Positions 15,471 through 30,188 are shown, counted from the first letter of the stretch. The stretch is DNA of 64,000 nt from Aldrovandia affinis (GCA_029706075.1 JAINUG010000196.1:209501-273500); one strand, 5' to 3'. Numbers and translations are program-made. Notes: generated by a model from the letters alone, not told the origin.

Positions 15471-18400
15471 TGCTGTCAGCCACTTTCAGTAGGGTCTGGT
15501 TGCCAGGCAGTGGTCTGCTTCTCTGCGTGCGTGAGACCAGCAGGCGGTTGGCATGACATCACCGTCCTGACCATGGGCTGTTGCGTAAAGCATGTTTGTG
15601 AGACGCTTCCGTTTGGCTGTGTTGCAAGCTGCCCTCTCCCTCCCACTGCATCCATTCATACACGGTGTGCACTGTAAATGGGTCAGTTTCACACACACGC
15701 ACACACACACACTGTGAGAAGAGGCACCCGCTGGAGTAATTTTTGAAATAAATAATTTTGTTTATGCCCATTTACATAGCCATGTCTGCGAGGTTGATGG
15801 GTGGGGTGGGGCGGGGGGCTATCAGAAAGAAAAATAGGTTAAATGGAGAGAGAAAATCCTTAAATGTTTTTAAATTATGTGCTGTATATACTTATTTTAT
15901 TTACCCTTCATTTAAGCAGGAAGGTCAACAGAGAAATCGGTTCTCTTTTGCAGTGATGGACTAGGGAATCAAGCTCGGCAGGGAATGCTAATTTGTTTGT
16001 GGAGCTGATCTACTGTAGGGGGAGAGAAATGGGGGACAGAAATGGGGGATCAAATGCGAAACTCCCTGCATGAGCAAGCAAGAGGAAATTAGCATGCGGG
16101 TGGGAACACTGCAGGAATCATATGCCCTCACGTCGGGCACGGAAAGCACAACTTTAACCGACTCCTTCTTGTGTGGAGATGTGGCTTTTCTAAGATATGT
16201 CTCAAAATTTAAAACTGACTATTACAAATGGCCATTCTGATCAGACAGATATGGGATCATCCTGCTACACACTGGTGTAGAGAAGCACGGCTAGCCTGCT
16301 AGCCCTTTTCTACCACTGCATACTCCCATACCACACTGTCTGCCCCCTAACACCCGCACCCACCTACCAAAAACTCCAACCTCACATTTCTATTAAACAC
16401 AGCACATGACCTTAACGCCCAGACCTCACATCTCTACCAAACACAGTATGCACCTATAATGCCTACACCAGTAGCGGTTGTAGTATGCTGTTATGTTTTT
16501 CTGGTACTCTGCCAATCTTGGTTACAACCCCCTGTCACATACAGCTCAGATTTCTACAAAACACAGTACACAACTTTAATACCAACACCACACATCTCTA
16601 CCAAACATTTTTATTCATTGCACACTAAAACACACAAACATATTTCCAACTTCATAAGTGTAGAAATATTTTTTCACTATGACCAGACACAAAAAGAACT
16701 AGCCAGGGGAATATCATCAGACAAACCCACAGCGTGTTCCTGACAGGTGCAATAACTCATTCAGCGAGGTCCCCTCAAGAACTGGCCTTTCCTTACAGTT
16801 GGGCAGCTCTAGGAGCCACAGTGGTGCTGGCTGGGGCTGACCAGCAGCCTGCGAGGGCCTGGGGTTTGGGGTTTAATGATGAAGGAAACAGGGGGAGAAA
16901 GGCAATGCTATCAGTCCAGGGGGACAGGAAAGGGGCCAGAGTTGTGCTCCTAGAGAAAGTGAGGAACAAGGGCGAGGACAAAACCTGCTTTTCATTAACA
17001 CTCCAATCTGGTCCCCTGCAAGAAGCCAAGGAGCCCAGCTAACAGTTTGTGTGTGTGTGTGTGTGTTTGTGTGTATGTGTGTGTTTTTGTCTATGTGCGT
17101 ACACGCATGTGTGTATGTGCATCTGTATGTGTGTGCATATGTAAGTAGGCGGTAGATCTCTCTGCCAGATGGTAAAATGTAGAGGTGTTGCAGGGGTAGA
17201 ATGTGATCACTGGTTAGACAGAAGGTGCCACATTCCATAACACAGCCCCAGCGGCACATTCTCCCAGTGACAGAAGCTTCTTGGAGCCACGCTGCTAATC
17301 AAAAAAGACATCTGGTGTGGGAATGTAGCAGGGTGCTCCGAATTAGAACCCCCTCCCAACCCCCACCTCCCTCTGCTGTGTTTGTCGCACCATGCAGCTC
17401 TGCGATAAATATGATGGCCCTTCCTCCAAGCCTGCATGTCTCTCCACAGTCAGAGAAATGTCCGGACTTTGAACAACACCTGAGGATAATGGCTGTGCTG
17501 GGAGATGTCGCGCCTTGGTACACAGCCTTAAAGTACCACCACTCCACACCTCAAGACAGACATTTTTCCTTCCTTCTCTTTCATGTGGTAGATCGGAGTG
17601 GGGGTTGGGGGAGTGAACTGATAACTGATATCTATTATTTATCCTTTCTGATTCCAGTCTCATTACAATCCCACCATTTGTTTGTGACTGGTTATGTATT
17701 CACGGCGCAAGCAAAATAGACCCGACACCAAACCGACCGGCGACCGATGGGCAGATGCGTGGGCAGATGCCTGCAGGTGCGCCCCTTGAGTTCAAAACCT
17801 GGCAGAGGCAGGGATGGACTGGAGAGGCGGGCAGGAAGGAGGGGTGGCCTGGAGGGGGGTGTTAAATACAACAGAAAAAGCCGGCGCTCAACACAGCCAT
17901 AATCTCATAACAGCTGCTCTGGTTTTAGGGGGATTGTGAGCCGGTCAAGCTGTACATTTTCCGGCTGGACCTCGGCCAGGTGGCGGTAGCCAGGAGACGC
18001 ACTAGGCCACTCGCTCAGCCCAAAACATACGGGGCTGCGTACGTTCCTATAGCTGTGTATCAAGGTTTGTGGAGAGATTGGAGTGGTGAGGTTTGAAGGT
18101 TGATGCCAGTTACGGTCAAGCTGAAGTCAAAGGGTAGAAGTGAAGGTAAGAGTTCGGTTTGGAATATAGTTAAATGTGTGTTCAAAGGTAGGGATGGAGA
18201 TTTATGTGGATACTGCCTTTAATGACAGAATAGAGGTATAGTGGACTGACCTCATAACCCTGTAGACTGCACAGTAAGAAAAGGGCCTCAGGAAAAGCAG
18301 AAACATTGTGTTGGATGTGAACTCTCCCCTCTATTGGAAGAATGTCCAATGTCTATTGGAAGAATGTCTTCTCTCTGAGAGAAGTTTAACAGAAGAAAGA

Positions 18401-18795
18401 ATAGTTTGTTTTTCCTATAGGCCCAGGGCAATGTCATTCTCACATGATGTGCAATAATTCTTCAGTATGTATGTAGTCCGTCTTGTTCCACCCATAAGAA
18501 GCGCTCCCCGACCTGACTGCCTTCGGCCGTCTCTTAAATATGTTAGTTCTTCTGTGTATTATGTATTTGTTTATGTATTACGGTGTTGATCGCTGGAGCT
18601 TGCACAGTTTTTTAGTTCCGATTCTGACAGGGGAGCAATAGGGGGAAAATTATGCTTTCTATGCATCTCTCTGCCTACAGTTGGGCCCTGCTCCTTACGT
18701 TCCCTATCACGCCATGGGCTGTAGCCAAAGTTTGCTTTCCAATGCGCTCCAATGTCCCTTGATCTCAGCTCTCTGCCACAGTTTAAACATACCAT
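15471..18795. other. sik2 intron 3, no gene seen
   Basis: It holds a GT-rich array at 17046-17140, a GC-richer stretch at 16780-17040 and 17700-18060, and unique sequence. Open frames at 17225-17719 and nearby lack family resemblance. Confidence 0.5.
17046..17140 (+). repeat. GT-rich microsatellite
   Basis: GT units interrupted by TTT, AT and GCGT; decayed at the right end. Confidence 0.85.
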
Positions 18796-18799
18796 TTCC

Positions 18800-19005
18800 T
18801 GTCATGGAGGTGGGGGGGTGGGATTAACTTATGCCTTGTAACCACAAGGTTTGAGGTTTGATTCCCAAATCAGATATGACGGTCATGCCCTTGGGTGAGG
18901 TACCTAACCTGAATAGCTTAATACCCAGCGGTTAATATGGAAAACATGTAAGCTGTGCAAGGCATCTTGGGACAAGAGTGTAAGCTAGGCAAGTTGGTAG
19001 TAAAT
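18800..19005 (+). repeat. tRNA-derived SINE, diverged
   Basis: B-box-like GAGGTTTGATTCCCA, body CCCTTGGGTGAGGTACCTAACC, and an end (CATCTTGGGACAAGAGTGT) that looks like a decayed L2-type stem-loop. Confidence 0.6.
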
Positions 19006-19079
19006 GGTTCTGTATTAAGGAAGCTCCAATCACTATACTGGACATGCTCACTCACTTGCACTTGGGCAAACAAACAAAC

Positions 19080-19093
19080 ACGCACGCACACAT

Positions 19094-19126
<33 letters not shown>
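19080..19126 (+). repeat. CA microsatellite
   Basis: CA array, pure in its right half, about 130 bp before a hAT element. Confidence 0.9.
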
Positions 19127-19128
<2 letters not shown>

Positions 19129-19256
19129 TGAGACACAAAAACCCATGCATATCCACATGCAAACACACACACAGGTAACATGACTTTATCACAAATTATT
19201 TAGCAACTTTTGCATACACATATGTCATACAAGGAATGTCAGTCAGCTATGGAGGA

Positions 19257-20409
19257 CAGTGGCGGATCCTGGCATAGGCAACATAGGCAGTCGCCTAGGG
19301 CGGCATGCCAGCAAGGGGCGCACGCACACAGCTCTCCATATACAGACACAGACACGCGCTCATTTCAGTCTCACTCATCTGTGCTCAGTGCTGCGCTACA
19401 GCGCTACGCTAGCACCGGGCAGGCATGATGTGACTTTTTCATCCCACTGCTTCTGCTGTCTGTCAGCCTATGAAGTCTCCTAGTCCTCACCTGCTAGAAG
19501 CCCGAAATCGGGGAGGGGTGGAGGTCAATAGCACCTCTCAAACTCACACTGTACAGTACAAGTCAATCAATTAAATCACAAAATAACATTGCAACCAAAT
19601 ACGCACCTGCTCTCATAACACACACAAGCAAATGGAAATAATATCTCAATAGCTACTGATATACATCTGCAATTTTGACTGGTTTAAAATATAATGATAA
19701 ATGAAATCAGTCTGTACACCAAGGTGAAATGGTTTAGTCTCTTGACCCTGCATTGATGGGCAATCGTTTAGTCACACAAATAATGTCATTTGTCACACAA
19801 AATGAAAAGATCAAAGCCTTCGGGATTTCAGTTTATAAAAAAGAGAAAAGAAGAAAAGGAGAAATGGGCCAAAGATAAAGGTATGTGTTATGTCATCTCA
19901 TCATAAACATTATGTTATGTTTTGAAGTAATCTAGTAAATAATTGTGCTAGCTAGGTATTGCATCAATTACTATATTAAAGTTAATGCTAGCTAGTAGCT
20001 CAAGCATTTAGCTAACATTACACTGGCTATAATGACACTGAACTTTCTCTCAAAAATGCCTTTCTTGACTATCATGAACATTTTATGTGAATTTTTTGGG
20101 GTAATAATAGCACTATACTGCATCACTATGAGCTTACTACTAGCTAGTTAACATGCATATAGTCCAGCTAAATTAGCAGCAAAACAGCAGAAGCCATCTT
20201 AAGTCTGGTTTGTGCATAGTGAACTTTCAGTCACATTGAGCCAGACTCAGTCAGTATTGAAAAGGTGCAACTCCACTGTGTTCAATTTAGTTTTATTTGT
20301 GTGCACCTTCAATTTTTAACATAGGTACTTGTTTTGCGTGGCCTCCCTGGGGCTTGGGGGGGTATGACTGATCTCGCCTAGGGCACCAAGTGAGCCAGGA
20401 CCGCCACTG
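19257..20409. mobile_element. non-autonomous hAT transposon, 1.15 kb
   Basis: Left end CAGTGGCGGATCCTGGCATA, right end (inverted) CAGTGGCGGTCCTGGCTCAC. The flanks are ATGGAGGA and ATGGAGAA, an 8-bp duplication with one mismatch, the hAT hallmark. The inner sequence is AT-rich with no transposase; GTCGCCTAGGGCGGCA near the left and TCGCCTAGGGCACC near the right extend the inverted ends. Confidence 0.85.
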
Positions 20410-20737
20410 ATGGAGAATGTCTGAGCCCGAGTATACATTATGGTATAGGTCCAGAATCAGGCTGCATCTGCATTATGGCACACTGAACTTCACGATCCCA
20501 GTATGGATCTCTCATCCATCCATCGCAGATAACACCATGTCCCATTAACAGGGACTTCCTGCAGAAACAGTCTCCATTGATCTTGGTCTCCTATTTCACT
20601 TACAGTATATCCCTTTCTATCTATCCTTATTTCAATCTTTCTCTAATCCCTCTCTCAAAGAGGACGTACAGACTGCTTGGACCTTCCTGTTGTGAAAATA
20701 TTGTTCTTATATTTAAATATATATATATAAAATATAA

Positions 20738-21660
<923 letters not shown>

Positions 21661-22149
21661 TTATATTTAATAAAAGTTTATTGATCACATACTAGCAGAC
21701 TAATCACTACAGCCATACACATCTCATGTGCATCCTTTATCACGAAGTAATGTCTGCTCATCCGGATGTTGTTGGTTCTTTCCGCTAGTATCGATCCAGG
21801 ATTGACAAACGGCTGCCCAGATCAAATGACCTGCACATTACTTATCAGTGCTCTCTCATAACCTAGAGTGGCGCTTGGCATGAACCTGGACCGTCGCCAT
21901 TCTCACACACACCTACATGCATGCACGCACACCTCCACCTCCTACTACTGATGCACTGAGAGATGCATTTTGCACTTTTTTTCACCAGGTCCTGGCGTCT
22001 CTCTGTGACCTCCATTTCTCACCTCCGTTTGTGTGAACTGAGTAGGCACTGGCATACTTTTCATCCATCTGGGAAAATGTACACTAAAAAATGACTCCTA
22101 TATTTCTCTATGCAAGTGCACCACAAGAGCAATACAGTACGTATACAGT

Positions 22150-22640
22150 GCATATATGGCGCACGCCAAAAGAAACCTACAGGCCCGAATGCTTGTTTCC
22201 CACAGTGAAGGGTTCTGGTGGTTCTATTATGGTGTGGGGTGCAGTTTCCTGGCATAGTTTTGGTCCACTTACCCGCTTATATGGCAAGTAAACTATGCTA
22301 TTCTGAGTGACCACCTTCATCCTATGGTGAAGCATTTCTATCCTGATGGGACTGATCTCTCCTAGGATGACAATTCCCCCATCCACAGGGCAGAGGTGGT
22401 CACTGAATGATTTGATGAGCATGAAAACCATATGACATGACCACCTCAGTCACCAGATCTTAACCCAATTGAACGCTTATGGGAAATTCTGGAGTGGCGC
22501 CTGAGAGAGCATTTTCCACCACCATCAGATGGAATTTCTCATGAAAGAATGGTGTTGTATCCCTCCAATAGAGTTCCAGACACTTGTAGAATCTACGCCA
22601 AGGCACATTGAAGATTTATTTTGGCATTTACCTGTACATA
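22150..22640 (+). mobile_element. Tc1/mariner transposase remnant, second family
   Basis: Plus-strand pieces read TVKGSGGSIMVWGAVSWHSF, then DDNSPIHRAEVVTEWFDEHE and SPDLNPIERLWEILEWRLRE, the Tc1 catalytic region with NPIExLW. The frame is broken between the parts and terminal repeats were not found. This family differs from the copy at 20738. Confidence 0.8.
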
Positions 22641-22674
22641 TTTAATATTATATAAGTGTAGCATGCTAAATCCT

Positions 22675-22997
22675 TTTTTTTTTTTTTAGATTTTGTTTCA
22701 GATTTTTCTCCCATTATTCTCCCAATTTAGTAGCCAATTACACCCGCACCCGCAAAGTAACGTCTCCTCCGAGACGGCACTCGCCAGGCTGTCGACCGTA
22801 ACCCGGTACTACAGGGCCACTCTTATGCGCAGCGAACGTCCTGTCAGCTTCCCTCCCCCCTCCCTGGGGCGGACAGCCAATCACCGCCCCTGGTGGCACT
22901 CTCGGCCAGAGCCAACTCTGGTGAGACGGGGAATCGAACCCCGGTCTCCGTGGCCAGTGTTGAACGTTGTAACCACTGGACCACGCGGGAGGCCCTC
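22675..22997 (-). repeat. tRNA-derived SINE (family with CCAAT-like core)
   Basis: Minus-strand head GCCTCCCGCGTGGTCCAGTG with B box GGGGTTCGATTCCCC, a core shared with 24829-25200, and an A-tail at 22689-22675. Flanking CTCAATCC and CTAAATCC suggest an 8-bp duplication with one mismatch. The head resembles tRNA-Glu but is not a functional tRNA. Confidence 0.8.
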
Positions 22998-24422
22998 AAT
23001 CCGTTTTTTAATATAAATAATATAACTAATAAATAAGTAATGAATAAAAGCAATTTAAACATTTTTTACGCAGGTGGCTTGTCACCCAAGCCAGGAGTAT
23101 GTCAGGGGCACACCTGAAGGTACAATGCTAGAAACAATGCACAGCTTTGCCTCTGACCCTTAGGTTCACAGGTTCACTGTCAGTGACACGCTGTCCCATT
23201 TTAGAACCTCCACTGGTGCTTGACAAAAATCCTACTTTAAGGATTCAGGGCACTTTGGACCTGTGAAATGTGCCGTGGAGGGTGGACTTCAAACCAAGGC
23301 ATGACTCGAAGCAGAGGGCAGCAGTGGAGATTGCCGGCCCACATTTCCTGACATTTACAGAGATCATGGTGACCAAAAAGAGACCAAGACCAAGATCCAA
23401 GAACAAGAGTATAAGATTCAGTGAAAAACAAACAATAGGTCTACATCTTATGTACATGAGAATATAGCACTGCAACGGATGGAGATTGAAATTAAACCCA
23501 TTTTCATAGCAAGATGAACATTAGAGGGTGAGAAAGAGACATTGGGAAAGGGAGGAATAGGAAGACAGAAAGAAAGACAGACAGGAATGTGTGTTAGAGA
23601 GCAGGAACTGAGATGGATGCAATAAACCACCGTTCTGGAGCCAGAGAGGACCCTTGCAATGAAGGACGACAGTTTCCTGGTCCGTAACTAAATTAAGCTA
23701 GGCAGAATTAACATTTTTCCCGACTTCAAATGTGGCTGTACCAGTATTTTTATGGTCAAACCATTAACAGACATGGTGATAAACCATGAAAAACTAGAGC
23801 AAGGTACAGCCTCTTGCCCTAAACAGTTAATTTACATAATCAGATAACCACCAAATAAACGTGCAATTCTGTCCCCCTGCCACGTAATTATGGAATTCCG
23901 CCGCACTGCAAATGAATGACCACATTCGTCACCCGGCCCTCTCAACCCACCATGTCAGCGGCTTTGCTAATTAACGGCGGAGTGTCCAATAAAACAACAG
24001 ACAAAACCTTCACCTTCACCAGGGCCACACAGACAGCTAGCTCCCTCCCAGAACAGAAGGCAAAACAAAACATAGAACAGGGTGTTTGAAAACAATGCAT
24101 GTGTTCCTCAGGGGGGGTTCAGAACTGGAGAGGGAGCGTTAATAGCACCTTTTAATCTGGTGCCCAGCAGCAGTCTGGAGATGGAGGAGGAGGAGGAATA
24201 GAAAGAGATGACAGGGAACCCAACACAGAGCACAAAGTGGATTTCCGCACACAGCTGACCCCAGTGCAGCCATGGTATTGATCACGTTTCTGTAAGTGTA
24301 ATGCAGTTTCTGTGCAGTTCCTGTACTATAAAATTCCATTCTGCACACGTCATCGTCAGGCTGAGCGTGGAGGGGACAGAGTTCATTGGGAGAAGTGGGA
24401 AGCGGTACTGCGAGACACTCAC
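22998..24422. other. sik2 intron 3 next to exon 3, no gene seen
   Basis: Unique sequence. The part at 23870-24010 is less AT-rich with homeodomain-type TAATTA/TAATTAAC words and could be conserved noncoding DNA. Confidence 0.4.
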
Positions 24423-24486
24423 CGAAAATCTCGCCGTTCTTGGCATACTCCGTCACCAGGTACAGCATGTTCTTGGTCTCCATGAC
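24423..24486 (-). CDS. sik2: sik2 exon 3 (kinase hinge)
   Basis: A 64-bp exon coding VMETKNMLYLVTEYAKNGEIF plus the first base of an aspartate codon. It enters in phase 0 and leaves in phase 1. It covers the kinase hinge (VTEYAKNGE), which binds the ATP adenine ring; the threonine here is the small gatekeeper typical of SIKs. The acceptor is CGACAG and the donor GTGAGTG. The split aspartate is completed by exon 4, giving the family sequence GEIFDYLA. Confidence 0.96.
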
Positions 24487-24828
24487 CTGTCGGGAAGAGA
24501 TGGGGCGGGGGGGGGGACACACAGTTGATTCTCATTAATATATTCTAATCCTCATTCAATGCATTACCTACTAAATGCATTTGACCCATCTTGACATTAT
24601 TGCAATTTAAGTCAATCTTGATAAGCACATCTGCCACATAAAACTAATTACCATTATTAAGTGTAAATTACTAAAATGGCGTGATTGGAGGTTTTTTGGC
24701 CTAGTGAAACCATTTTGACTTTAAATGCTGTTTGAATGTTCCATTCAGTTCCTTAGTTAATGACACCTCAATCTGAATTGTACAATTGTATTCACCTATT
24801 AATCACCTAGTAATCAGAGGTGTATTTC

Positions 24829-25200
24829 TTTTTTAAGATTTTGTTTCAGATTTTCTCCCATTTTCTCCCAATTTAGTAGCCAATTACACCCACTATATGT
24901 CAATCCCCCCTAGTAATGTGAGTTTGCTGCCGTAGTTCTGCGACCAGTAGTGACAAAGGCAAAGTAACGTCTCCTCCGAGACGGCACTCACCAGGCCATC
25001 GACCGTAACCCGGTACTACAGGGCCACTCTTATGCGCAGCGAACGTCATGTCGGCTTCCTCCCCCTTCCTGGGGCGGACAGCCAATCACCGCCCCTGGTG
25101 GCACTCCCAGCCAGAGCCGACTCTGGCGAGACGGGGAATCGAACCCCGGTCTCTGTGGCCAGCGTCGAATGTTGTAACCACTGGACCACGCGGGAGGCCT
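24829..25200 (-). repeat. tRNA-derived SINE with perfect 14-bp target duplication
   Basis: Same family and orientation as 22675-22997, about 60 bp longer in the middle. The flanks CAGAGGTGTATTTC at 24815-24828 and 25201-25214 are identical, defining both ends. B box GGGGTTCGATTCCCC at the head, A-rich tail at 24829-24835. The perfect duplication suggests a fairly young insertion. Confidence 0.9.
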
Positions 25201-25411
25201 CAGAGGTGTATTTCAATGATTGCAATCACTTCTCTGTGTTGCACTTTGTAAAGACTTCTGTGACAGTGCAATTGTGAATGGCAGCAGTAGCTAGGCCAAA
25301 TCAAATTTCAATGCTTGATTAGTCTAGTTGACTTTATCATGTACATTGTTGGAATGTGCACTCAACTTCTCATAAAGGCACAGACAAATTGGCAGAGGTT
25401 AAAGTTCTGGT

Positions 25412-25575
25412 AGTTATACTCTGCGGGGACAAATCCTGGTTGGAGCTTGTGCAAAGTACTTAACCTGAACTGCCTCTAAACATATTCTGTTGTATAAATG
25501 AATACTATGTAAGCTGTACTGTATGTTCCCCTGGGTGAGGGCATCTAGTAATAAACAGATAAAATAAAAATAAAA
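25412..25575 (+). repeat. tRNA-derived SINE, strongly diverged
   Basis: Body GTGCAAAGTACTTAACC and an end GTGAGGGCATCTAGTAATAAA, matching the pattern of 18800-19005. Confidence 0.45.
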
Positions 25576-26018
25576 AGTATTATGAAAAAGGATTATATGC
25601 ATTTACAAATAACAAATCAAAAGTATAGTAAAGGCAGCAGGCCCACAGATTAATATGACCGTTATTATATAACTGATGCCAGGCAACATGAGCCCATTGT
25701 TCACAGTGGAACAAAGTGTTGACAAAGCAAACAGGGTGTGGAAAATTTGCCACTGGAAAGACTGAGAAGAGAAAGTGACAGGGTCAAAGAGGCACAAGGG
25801 AAAAAGGGAAACATTTTCACAATTACCCCACACTGGTAATTTTATCAATAACCAACTGGCATTCCTTTTCAAACCATTCCAGAACACTATAAAAAGTATT
25901 TGTGTTTCATTTGAGGGCGTTTGTGATGTGATTCTCATGATACTGTGACATGTTTGATAAACTGTCAACTTCTACTTTTATGCCTTGCCTTCTGCTAAAT
26001 GACAGCTGAAAACACTAA

Positions 26019-27502
26019 GGGCCAGATTTACTATTGGCCTGCAGATTAAGGACTGCAACTGCTTTTCGAATGCAAAGCAGTCGCTACAAGGTCGCAATAT
26101 CTTGCAAAAGGGGCGCTATTAGGAAGTCACTTTGCGACTTTGATTTAGATGAATAGTTAAATCTGTTCATGCATACGAATACATTGGGTGAACGTGCTAA
26201 AACAGGATGGAGATTTCGGAAATTAGTCGATTAAGTATTCTGTCTGATTTACTAAAGCATGCCTTAATTGTGACTCTCCTCTTTGCATGCAAATTTTAAG
26301 AACTCTTGAAACCAGGCGGTATTTTATGAGCGCTGATATCGCCTAGGTATTTTCTATTGTGCTTTCTGAGGTGCTAGTTACTGTTCCAGCGATGAAAAAC
26401 AAATAATCACAAATGTTGTCACATTTAAATTTATATTTTAAGCATTTAACAGACGCTCTTATCCAGAGCGACTTACAAGATATGCATTAATACATTGTAA
26501 GAACAATTATAGTTTGCGCAAGAGATCAGTGCAGTAATACAGCGATAGACATCGTTGTAGGCAGCTCCATACCATACCATCACTGGGAAGGAAATTTAGT
26601 AGGAAGGTTAGTCAAATGTATTCATTTATTTTTTTAAATGAGGAGTAAGCAGGGATACATATACAACAAGTATCGAACAAGTAGGCAGTGGTGATGACAA
26701 TTAGCTAGATGTACAGAATTCAGTGGTAGTGGAGTCTGAAAAGGTGGGTTTTGAGTCTCTTGTGGAAGATCGCAAGTGATTCCGTGGTCTCGACCGATTG
26801 CGGAAGGTTGTTCTACCACCGAGGGGTCAGGACAGAGAAGAGGCGAGACTGTGAGGAGTGGCTGCCGGGCACCCGGAGGGATGGGGCAGTCAGTTTGCCA
26901 GAGGAGGGGGAGCGGAGGGGTCTGGCTGGGGTGTAGGGTGTGATGAGTGTTGGGAGGTAAGGGGAAGCAGTTCTTCTAGCCGCTTGAAAAGCCAGCACCA
27001 GTGATTTGAATCTGATGCGTGGTGCGATGGGGAGCCAGTGCAGAGAGGAGAGTAGAGGGGTGAGATGGGTGAACTTAGGTTGATCTACTGTTTGTTTCGT
27101 TATGCTTAATGAATTAATTTATTTTGTGATGTCACTCCAAATGTTTTTATACTCTGTTGGTGTTGTTTTCCTATGCTGGAATACAGTGTTGTGACGTTGT
27201 ACCTCTTTGACCATTACCTCAAATAAAATGTCCTGATCTGTGAAATGTTTTATTTTCCTCGTTGTTCCCTAGCTACTTGTGCCTGGTTGCTATCCATTTT
27301 TGGCGTAATTTGGACGTGTGAGTGTGCCGTGTTGTTTCAGATCCTTTTTATGGGTGTATCCTACCGCAAATTGTGAATGATTTCGTAATTAGAAACAGCC
27401 TTAGTAAACTGGTCCTTAATGTGTCGCTATTTGCGACTGCAAAATAGCCGCAGCAAAATAGCGGCCGTCTTTGCGCTGCAACTACCTTTGTAAATCTGGC
27501 CC
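26019..27502. mobile_element. PIF/Harbinger-type element with nested L2
   Basis: Inverted ends GGGCCAGATTTAC (left GGGCCAGATTTACTATTGGC, right inverted GGGCCAGATTTACAAAGGTA) flanked by TAA on both sides, the 3-bp duplication typical of Harbinger. No transposase. About 660 bp of its length is an L2 LINE inserted later (26423-27083), so the original was about 0.8 kb. Confidence 0.8.
26423..27083 (-). mobile_element. L2-clade LINE, 5'-truncated
   Basis: On the minus strand it codes the last part of an L2 reverse-transcriptase protein (MLAFQAARRTASPYLPTLIT; SRLFSVLTPRW) and ends with the stem-loop GCTCTGGATAAGAGC and GTCTGTTAAATGC. It matches 49412-50017 over its whole length. Typical truncated LINE copy, inside a Harbinger element. 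Confidence 0.85.
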
Positions 27503-28897
27503 TAAGTGCTGTTTACATTATTGCATGTGTAAAGAATATTGTCCAGCAATGGAACATTTCAAATGCAAGTTATTTAAATGCATATGGTACATCTGGACCT
27601 GGTTTGGTCTGGTAGTCGATGTGATTTTGATGTGGGGACACATTTTGGTTTAGTTTATGTGACAGCCAGGGACAGACTTTGTAACCCTAAATTAATATCG
27701 ACCTTTTATTTAAGCCTTATATCAAAAACATATATTTTCACAGCATATATGGAATATATACAAGAGAATGAACAAAATCCACTAAGAAAAATAAATTTTT
27801 CAGCAAGAGTTTTCAAAACAACAATACTTCCAGAATATGGCCTAAAAAGAAAGCCATAGCATAAATATTGCATAAAACAAGACTGATATACATTAAGACA
27901 TTAAGAATCTGTATGCAATGCAGCCTGTGTTTTTTCAATACAAAGGCATCAACACATACAGTTCAGTTTCTTTTTATTGTCATTGCACAGAGTACAGCAT
28001 AAAGGTGTCTTAAAATGCAAATCCAGTATACATCTTCCTGTTCCTATTGCTAGCTGTGCCAAGAAGGCACAGGAAGGACCATGGATTGTCCTCAAAAAAC
28101 AAAAATATCTAATAAATACATTTTTGTGCACACTTGGTACATCCAACCAAGCAGCTTCCCTGGGTTATCTTTCCTGAGACTGATCACTTTTTTTCCAGGG
28201 AACTTTAAACATCAATTGGAGCTCCTGTAGTTAGGCACAGGTAAAACAATAATATCAGCTAGATTAATTACTTAATCGTCTTCGCAGATAAATACCATTA
28301 TTAAGTTATTCTTCAATGAAAAATAAATGTTAAAAAATGGGGAAAGGAAGAGGGTGGGGAGGCACATCAGTAACAGCTCCCCGACCACTACCCTGCGCCT
28401 CTCCACCCTGCCCTGCTCCCTCCTCCAGATCATTCCAGGAGCATGTTCTTCCTGTGGCCTGCGCCTAAAGTGTCTTTAAAAGCTCAGTAGGAACCAAACA
28501 AATTACCCTGAAAATCACATATGCAAAACCAAATGTCTGCCTCATTCAAATTAAAGGTCTGCTCGTTGGACAAAAAATAAAAAAATGGTTACTTTGCCTT
28601 GCGAGTATATTGAGAGTATAAGCAGCTTATGTAAGCAGCATGGAGCCCTTATTTGAGATGATTCTTATTATGACACTGCTGCTCTTACACAGAAGCAAAC
28701 AACTTCAATTTGTAACTGAAGCAAATAGACTGTTCTGTAGTCAAATTGAGTAAGTCACAATAATAGGGTCACCTAGATGAGTTACAGAGGAATTTGTAAG
28801 GACGTGCATTTAGACAAAGGAAGATGATTAATGTCGCCTTCAAAAATGTATTTATCTTCCTTATGAGCTTGAAAACAAAATCCTGCTATCCCTAGAT
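27503..28897. other. sik2 intron 2, AT-rich, no gene seen
   Basis: Around 27960-28180, TTTTATTGTCATTGCACAGA resembles the 3' end of a minus-strand LINE, but I could not assign it. Otherwise unique. Confidence 0.4.
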
Positions 28898-29192
28898 CAG
28901 TGGTTTGCAAAATTTCTGAGCCCATGAACATTTTCTGTGACTAACCTCTTATTAAAATGTAGCCTCGCACATGTTAAAACGATTACTTTCTTTTCTTTTT
29001 TTCACACCTTAAAACCAGTGCATGTACACAGTCACTAGCAGGGTGAATGTAACAGGTGCAGTGTTTAATTTGACTGGTATGAATATGAAACGGAAAGTGT
29101 ACTATGCAATATACATGGCAGTATGCAAGTTTTTTATGCCATATTGCGACCCAACTCAAGCCCTCCCGTAACCCACAGTTTTGGAACAACTG
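28898..29192. mobile_element. hAT MITE, 295 bp
   Basis: Ends CAGTGGTTTGCAAAATTTCT and (inverted) CAGTTGTTCCAAAACTGTGG; flanks CCCTAGAT and CTCTAGAT form an 8-bp duplication with one mismatch. Noncoding. Confidence 0.75.
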
Positions 29193-29981
<789 letters not shown>

Positions 29982-30188
29982 TCAGCTGGGACAGCACCCT
30001 GCACGCTGCAATTTGAGGACCCCGTCAGTATGAACTACAAGCAATGTTTCCTGCCATCTGAATCCTCCCATTGTTGACCTTAAGACGGCACCTGGGCTTT
30101 GCGTTGTATAAGCACCGTGTGATGTCATGCGCTAGCCCAGGCCACTGCTTCCCTTCAGGGGCATGGAGACAAAAAATAAAATAAATGC

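Noticed and set aside
17225-17719. 164-residue open frame, plus strand
   Set aside because: Low-complexity composition, no recognisable domain, lies in sik2 intron 3 and overlaps opposite-strand frames of similar length.
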